Positions 4,043 to 7,438 of a stretch of DNA of 7,438 bases are shown here, one piece after another. Source of the DNA: Tardiphaga sp. (GTDB lineage: Bacteria > Pseudomonadota > Alphaproteobacteria > Rhizobiales > Xanthobacteraceae). The stretch spans positions 1 through 7,438 of the forward strand of contig JAQGJY010000070.1 in assembly GCA_028290325.1 (NCBI GenBank), read 5' to 3'. The notes under the pieces were generated by a model. It was not told where the DNA came from and made no database searches. It saw only the letters and a program-made list of their open reading frames with translations. Made by a program: the position numbers and the translations under genes. Every line of letters starts with the position of its first letter. The stretch's first letter is position 1.

Positions 4043-6916
4043 ATGATCGAAAAGACCTACCAGCCCGCCGACATCGAGGCCCGCATGGCCGCCGCCTGGG
4101 AGGCCGAAGGCGCGTTCAAGGCGGGCCGGCCTGAGCGCCGCGACGCCGAACCCTTCACGATCATGATCCCGCCGCCGAATGTGACGGGCTCGCTGCATAT
4201 CGGCCACGCGCTGAACAACACGTTGCAGGACGTGCTGTGTCGGTTCGAACGGATGCGCGGCCGTGACGTGTTGTGGCAGCCCGGCATGGATCATGCCGGG
4301 ATCGCCACGCAGATGGTCGTCGAGCGCCAGTTGATGGAGCGCAAGGAGCCGGGCCGGCGCGAGATGGGCCGCGAGAAATTCCTCGAGCGCGTCTGGCAGT
4401 GGAAGGCCGAAAGCGGCGGCCTGATCATCAACCAGCTCAAGCGCCTCGGCGCATCCTGCGACTGGGACCGCGAACGTTTCACGATGGACGAGGGACTGTC
4501 GCGCGCCGTCGTCAAGGTATTCGTCGAACTGCACGCCCAGGGCTTGATCTACAAGGACAAGCGCCTTGTGAACTGGGATCCGAAGCTGCTCACCGCGATC
4601 TCCGATCTCGAAGTCCAGCAGATCGAGGTCAAGGGCAGCCTGTGGCACCTGCGCTATCCGCTGCAAGGCGTCACCTTCGATCCGGCCAATCCCGCGACCT
4701 ACATCGTGGTCGCGACGACGCGGCCCGAGACCATGCTCGGCGACAGCGCGGTGGCGGTGAATCCCGAAGATGACCGCTACAGGCATCTCGTCGGCAAGAA
4801 GGTGGTGTTGCCGCTGGTCGGCCGGCTGATTCCGATCGTCGCCGACGACTATTCCGATATGGAAAAGGGCTCCGGCGCGGTGAAGATCACCCCGGCCCAC
4901 GACTTCAACGATTTCGAGGTCGGCCGCCGGCACAACCTGCCGCAGATCAATATCTTAGACATCGAGGGCAAGGTCGCGCTGGCCGACAATGAGGATTATC
5001 TGCGCGACCTGCCGGTCGGCACCGATGATCTCGTCAATGAACTGCACGGCATGGATCGGTTCGCCGCTCGCAAAGTGATTGTGCAGCGGATGGAGGATTT
5101 CGGCTTCCTCGAGAAGATCGAGCCGCACACCAGCATGGTGCCGCATGGCGACCGCTCCGGCGTTGTCATCGAGCCTTATCTCACCGACCAGTGGTATGTG
5201 GACGCGCAGACGCTGGCGCGGCCGGCGATCGCGGCCGTGCGCTCCGGCGCCACGACATTCGTGCCGAAAAACTGGGAGAAAACCTACTTCGAGTGGATGG
5301 AGAACATCCAGCCGTGGTGCATCTCGCGGCAGCTCTGGTGGGGGCATCAGATTCCGGCGTGGTACGGCCCCGACGGCAAGGTGTTCGTCGCCGAGACGGA
5401 AGAGGAAGCGGTCGGCAAGGCGCTCGGCTATTACGTCGAGAAAGACATGATCACGCCGGAGCAGGGTGCCGAGATGGCGCGCGATCCCGCTGCCCGCGCG
5501 GACTTCATCACGCGCGACGAGGACGTGCTCGATACCTGGTTCTCGTCGGCGCTGTGGCCCTTCACGACCTTAGGCTGGCCGGACGACGCCACCGACGTCG
5601 CGCGCTATTATCCGACCAATGTGCTGGTGACCGGCTTCGACATCATCTTCTTCTGGGTCGCCCGGATGATGATGATGGGCCTGCACTTCATGAAGGACGT
5701 GCCGTTCCCGACGATCTACATCCACGCCCTCGTCCGCGACGAGAAGGGCGCGAAGATGTCGAAGTCGAAAGGCAACGTCATCGATCCGCTCAACCTGATC
5801 GATACCTACGGCGCGGATGCGCTGCGCTTCACGCTGGCCGCGATGGCCGCGCAGGGTCGCGACATCAAGCTGGCGACCAGCCGCGTCGAGGGCTATCGCA
5901 ACTTCGCGACCAAACTCTGGAATGCCTGCCGCTTCGCCGAGATGAACGGCTGCGCGCTGCCGGCCAAGTTCGATCACACGCACGCGAAAGAGACGCTCAA
6001 TCGCTGGATCGCGCACGAGACCGTCGCGGCGACGCGCGAGGTGACGGAGGCGTTGGAAGCCTATCGCTTCAACGATGCCGCCGGCGCGATCTACCGCTTT
6101 GTCTGGAATGTCTATTGCGACTGGTATCTCGAACTCGCCAAGCCGGTGATGATGGGTGCGGACAGCCCCGCCAAGGCCGAGACGCAGGCGATGGTGGCAT
6201 GGGCGCGCGATGAAATCCTCAAGCTGCTGCATCCGTTCATGCCCTTCATCACCGAGGAATTGTGGGCGGTGACGGCCGCGCGGCCGGGCCTGCTCACGCT
6301 CGAGGATTGGCCCTTGGCAAAAACGGTGATGTCCGCCGAGCGCCTCCAGATGATGGCGATGGCGGCGTCCGGCGATCCGCTGATCGCGCCGCTGCCGCTG
6401 CTCGTGCCAACCGACGCTGAGGGCTTCAGCGATCCCGCCGCCGAGGCCGAGATCGGCTGGGTCGTCGAGCTGATCACCGCGATCCGCTCGCTGCGCGCCG
6501 AGATGAACATCACGCCGGCGACGCTGACGCCGCTCGTGCTGATCGGCGCGTCCGACGACATCAAAGCGCGCGCGCAGCGCTGGAGCGATGTAATGAAACG
6601 CCTGGCGCGGCTCGGCGATATCTCATTCGCCGATCGCGCCCCCGACGGCGCGGTGCAATTGCTGGTGCGCGGCGAAGTCGCGGCGTTGCCGCTCAAGGGC
6701 GTCATCGACGTGGCCGCCGAGCGCGCCCGCCTGACCAAGGAAATCGCCAAGGCGGACGGCGACATCAAGCGCGTCGACGCGAAATTGACGAACGAGAAGT
6801 TCGTTGCCAACGCGCCGGATGAGATCGTCGAGGAAGAGAAAACCAAACGCGCCGACGCGGTGGCGCGGCGTGCCAAGCTCGACGAAGCGATGGAGCGGCT
6901 GAAGGGCGCGGAGTAG
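4043..6916 (+). CDS. valS: valyl-tRNA synthetase, 957 aa
   Basis: This class Ia synthetase attaches valine to tRNA-Val in the cytoplasm and hydrolyses mischarged threonyl-tRNA-Val. The Rossmann fold carries the HIGH signature at 52-55 within PPPNVTGSLHIGHALNNT, and the KMSKS signature at 571-575 (KGAKMSKSKGN). The editing domain CP1 between them holds TTRPETMLGD (225-234) and TPAHDFNDFEVG (283-294), the conserved hydrolytic pocket. The segment LDTWFSSALWPF begins at 496. A helical anticodon-binding domain follows, including NVYCDWYLELAKP. The tail from about 886 (GVIDVAAERARLTKEIAKAD) is the tRNA-binding coiled coil found in bacterial ValS. All key residues are present and the length is normal (E. 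coli 951), so the enzyme should be active. The ATG at 4043 matches the usual MIEKTYQPADIEAR start; only a weak GAGTGA (4027-4032) precedes it, and an in-frame TTG at 4001 would add residues the family lacks. I see no T-box or other control of expression. Confidence 0.98.
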   Translation: MIEKTYQPADIEARMAAAWEAEGAFKAGRPERRDAEPFTIMIPPPNVTGSLHIGHALNNTLQDVLCRFERMRGRDVLWQPGMDHAGIATQMVVERQLMERKEPGRREMGREKFLERVWQWKAESGGLIINQLKRLGASCDWDRERFTMDEGLSRAVVKVFVELHAQGLIYKDKRLVNWDPKLLTAISDLEVQQIEVKGSLWHLRYPLQGVTFDPANPATYIVVATTRPETMLGDSAVAVNPEDDRYRHLVGKKVVLPLVGRLIPIVADDYSDMEKGSGAVKITPAHDFNDFEVGRRHNLPQINILDIEGKVALADNEDYLRDLPVGTDDLVNELHGMDRFAARKVIVQRMEDFGFLEKIEPHTSMVPHGDRSGVVIEPYLTDQWYVDAQTLARPAIAAVRSGATTFVPKNWEKTYFEWMENIQPWCISRQLWWGHQIPAWYGPDGKVFVAETEEEAVGKALGYYVEKDMITPEQGAEMARDPAARADFITRDEDVLDTWFSSALWPFTTLGWPDDATDVARYYPTNVLVTGFDIIFFWVARMMMMGLHFMKDVPFPTIYIHALVRDEKGAKMSKSKGNVIDPLNLIDTYGADALRFTLAAMAAQGRDIKLATSRVEGYRNFATKLWNACRFAEMNGCALPAKFDHTHAKETLNRWIAHETVAATREVTEALEAYRFNDAAGAIYRFVWNVYCDWYLELAKPVMMGADSPAKAETQAMVAWARDEILKLLHPFMPFITEELWAVTAARPGLLTLEDWPLAKTVMSAERLQMMAMAASGDPLIAPLPLLVPTDAEGFSDPAAEAEIGWVVELITAIRSLRAEMNITPATLTPLVLIGASDDIKARAQRWSDVMKRLARLGDISFADRAPDGAVQLLVRGEVAALPLKGVIDVAAERARLTKEIAKADGDIKRVDAKLTNEKFVANAPDEIVEEEKTKRADAVARRAKLDEAMERLKGAE

Positions 6917-6940
6917 GGGACGGAAGTCGCTGACAGTATT

Positions 6941-7046
6941 CGTCATTGCGAGGAGCTCAGGATTTCGTCTTCTAAAACCGACAGCGACGAAGCAATCCAG
7001 CCTTTTTCAGGAAAGAGCCGGATTGCTACATTGCTGAGTTTGCTCG
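6941..7046. repeat. degenerate interspersed palindromic repeat after valS
   Basis: The pieces CGTCATTGCGAGGAGC (6941-6956), GCGACGAAGCAATCCAG (6984-7000), CCGGATTGCT (7018-7027) and TTTGCTCGTC (7039-7048) match, in order, a palindromic element I know to be dispersed through Bradyrhizobium-type genomes. AGCAATCC (6991-6998) pairs perfectly with GGATTGCT (7020-7027). Imperfect pairing extends the stem to 6982-7036, and an inner CTTT/AAAG stem lies in the loop. The left arm is split from the core by about 27 bases that are not part of the usual element. A further small hairpin, GCTCG/CGAGC, is at 7042-7055. Lying between convergent genes, the structure may also end transcription from both sides. 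No open frame is seen in 6917-7092. Confidence 0.6.
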
Positions 7047-7092
7047 TCACCGAGCGACCTCAGCTCCGCGCCATGGCGGGCATCGAGATCGG

Positions 7093-7438
7093 CTAATCCG
7101 CGAACCTGCGGCTCACAAATCGCGAGCCCTTCAATCCATACCGCCACGGCAAATCCACGCCCTTGGTGATGCCGATGCGGACGCCGACGACCATCTCCGG
7201 CGGCCTGACACGCGCATGGATCGCGAAGGGTGGCGCGTCCAGCGCCAGCCCGTCATGCGCCCCGCTGATCCCCAGCGCCGCGCATAATTTGCCCGGCCCC
7301 GAACACAATGCCCGCTCGTCATGCAGCCCGCGTCGCTGCCGCATCGTCTCAACGCCGTGCGTCGGCGCCAAGGCACGGACCAGCACCGCGCTGCCCGATC
7401 CCGGCGCCTCACAGACGAAATTGACGCACCAGTGGATG
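7093..7438 (-). CDS. mpg: 3-methyladenine DNA glycosylase (Mpg/AAG family), C-terminal part, cut by window edge
   Basis: This base-excision repair enzyme removes alkylated purines such as 3-methyladenine from DNA by cutting the N-glycosidic bond. The minus-strand frame stays open to the window edge, showing 114 residues and the stop codon (7093-7095). The missing N-terminal part, perhaps 80-90 residues judged by the family's usual 200 or so, includes the catalytic glutamate. Counting from the edge, visible family motifs are HWCVNFVC (2-9, whose N matches the active-site asparagine of human AAG), SAVLVRALAPTHG (16-28), ETMRQRR (30-36) and the hallmark LCSGPGKLCAALGI (44-57). The end, PWRYGLKGSRFVS, matches the family's C-terminal strand. 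It faces valS tail to tail with about 176 bases between, so the two are transcribed separately. A GTG at 7386 is an internal codon, not the start. Confidence 0.93.
   Translation of the reverse strand, partial: IHWCVNFVCEAPGSGSAVLVRALAPTHGVETMRQRRGLHDERALCSGPGKLCAALGISGAHDGLALDAPPFAIHARVRPPEMVVGVRIGITKGVDLPWRYGLKGSRFVSRRFAD

Noticed and set aside
2917..4050. 12-base match CGTCATGATCGA at 2917-2928 and 4039-4050
   Set aside because: One copy is part of the palindrome after tolC and the other spans the valS start codon. The contexts differ, so chance is the simplest reading.
3857..4933. 358-codon open frame on the minus strand over the start of valS
   Set aside because: It overlaps the HIGH and editing regions of valS, whose plus-strand reading is certain, and its translation has no family motif.
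5191..6213. 340-codon plus-strand frame inside valS
   Set aside because: It is a second-frame reading of valS dominated by R, G and A runs. The valS frame itself is uninterrupted there.
1..7438. CRISPR array, insertion sequence, toxin-antitoxin pair or phage genes
   Set aside because: No regularly spaced repeats, transposase or recombinase motifs, or paired small genes are seen; all sizeable frames are core genes or their shadows.

Overview
The window looks like ordinary chromosomal core DNA of a high-GC alphaproteobacterium, most likely the Bradyrhizobium / Rhodopseudomonas / Nitrobacter group of the order Hyphomicrobiales. I base this on the GC-rich codon use, a PopZ/DUF2497 gene directly upstream of valS, the protein sequences themselves, and a degenerate palindromic repeat (CGTCATTGCGAGGAGC ... 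GACGAAGCAATCC) of the kind I know from that family. No search was run, so the genus is inferred.

Layout: a tRNA-Asn(GUU) gene lies on the minus strand at the left edge (14-88) with a plausible promoter behind it. A short acidic hypothetical protein (296-487, +) follows. Then come a divergent protein-L-isoaspartate O-methyltransferase-like protein (568-1263, +), a TolC-family outer-membrane channel (1483-2871, +), the pole-organising protein PopZ/DUF2497 (3139-3894, +) and valyl-tRNA synthetase ValS (4043-6916, +). A degenerate palindromic repeat fills the gap after valS. The right edge cuts a 3-methyladenine DNA glycosylase gene (7093 to beyond 7438, -) that converges on valS.

The four main plus-strand genes are not tightly packed. 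Gaps of about 150-270 bases carry hairpins and candidate promoters, so each gene could be its own transcription unit. Their functions (envelope export, cell-pole organisation, translation, and a SAM-dependent methyltransferase of uncertain substrate) do not form one pathway. What links them is, as I recall, a gene order conserved in alphaproteobacteria.

I found no mobile element, CRISPR array, toxin-antitoxin pair or new multi-gene system. The points most worth a second look are small: a CtrA-box-like site (TTAA-N7-TTAG) before tolC, loss of the usual catalytic-region motif in the methyltransferase, a FliM-like SQDDIDAML motif inside PopZ, short repeats behind popZ, and the disrupted palindromic element behind valS.
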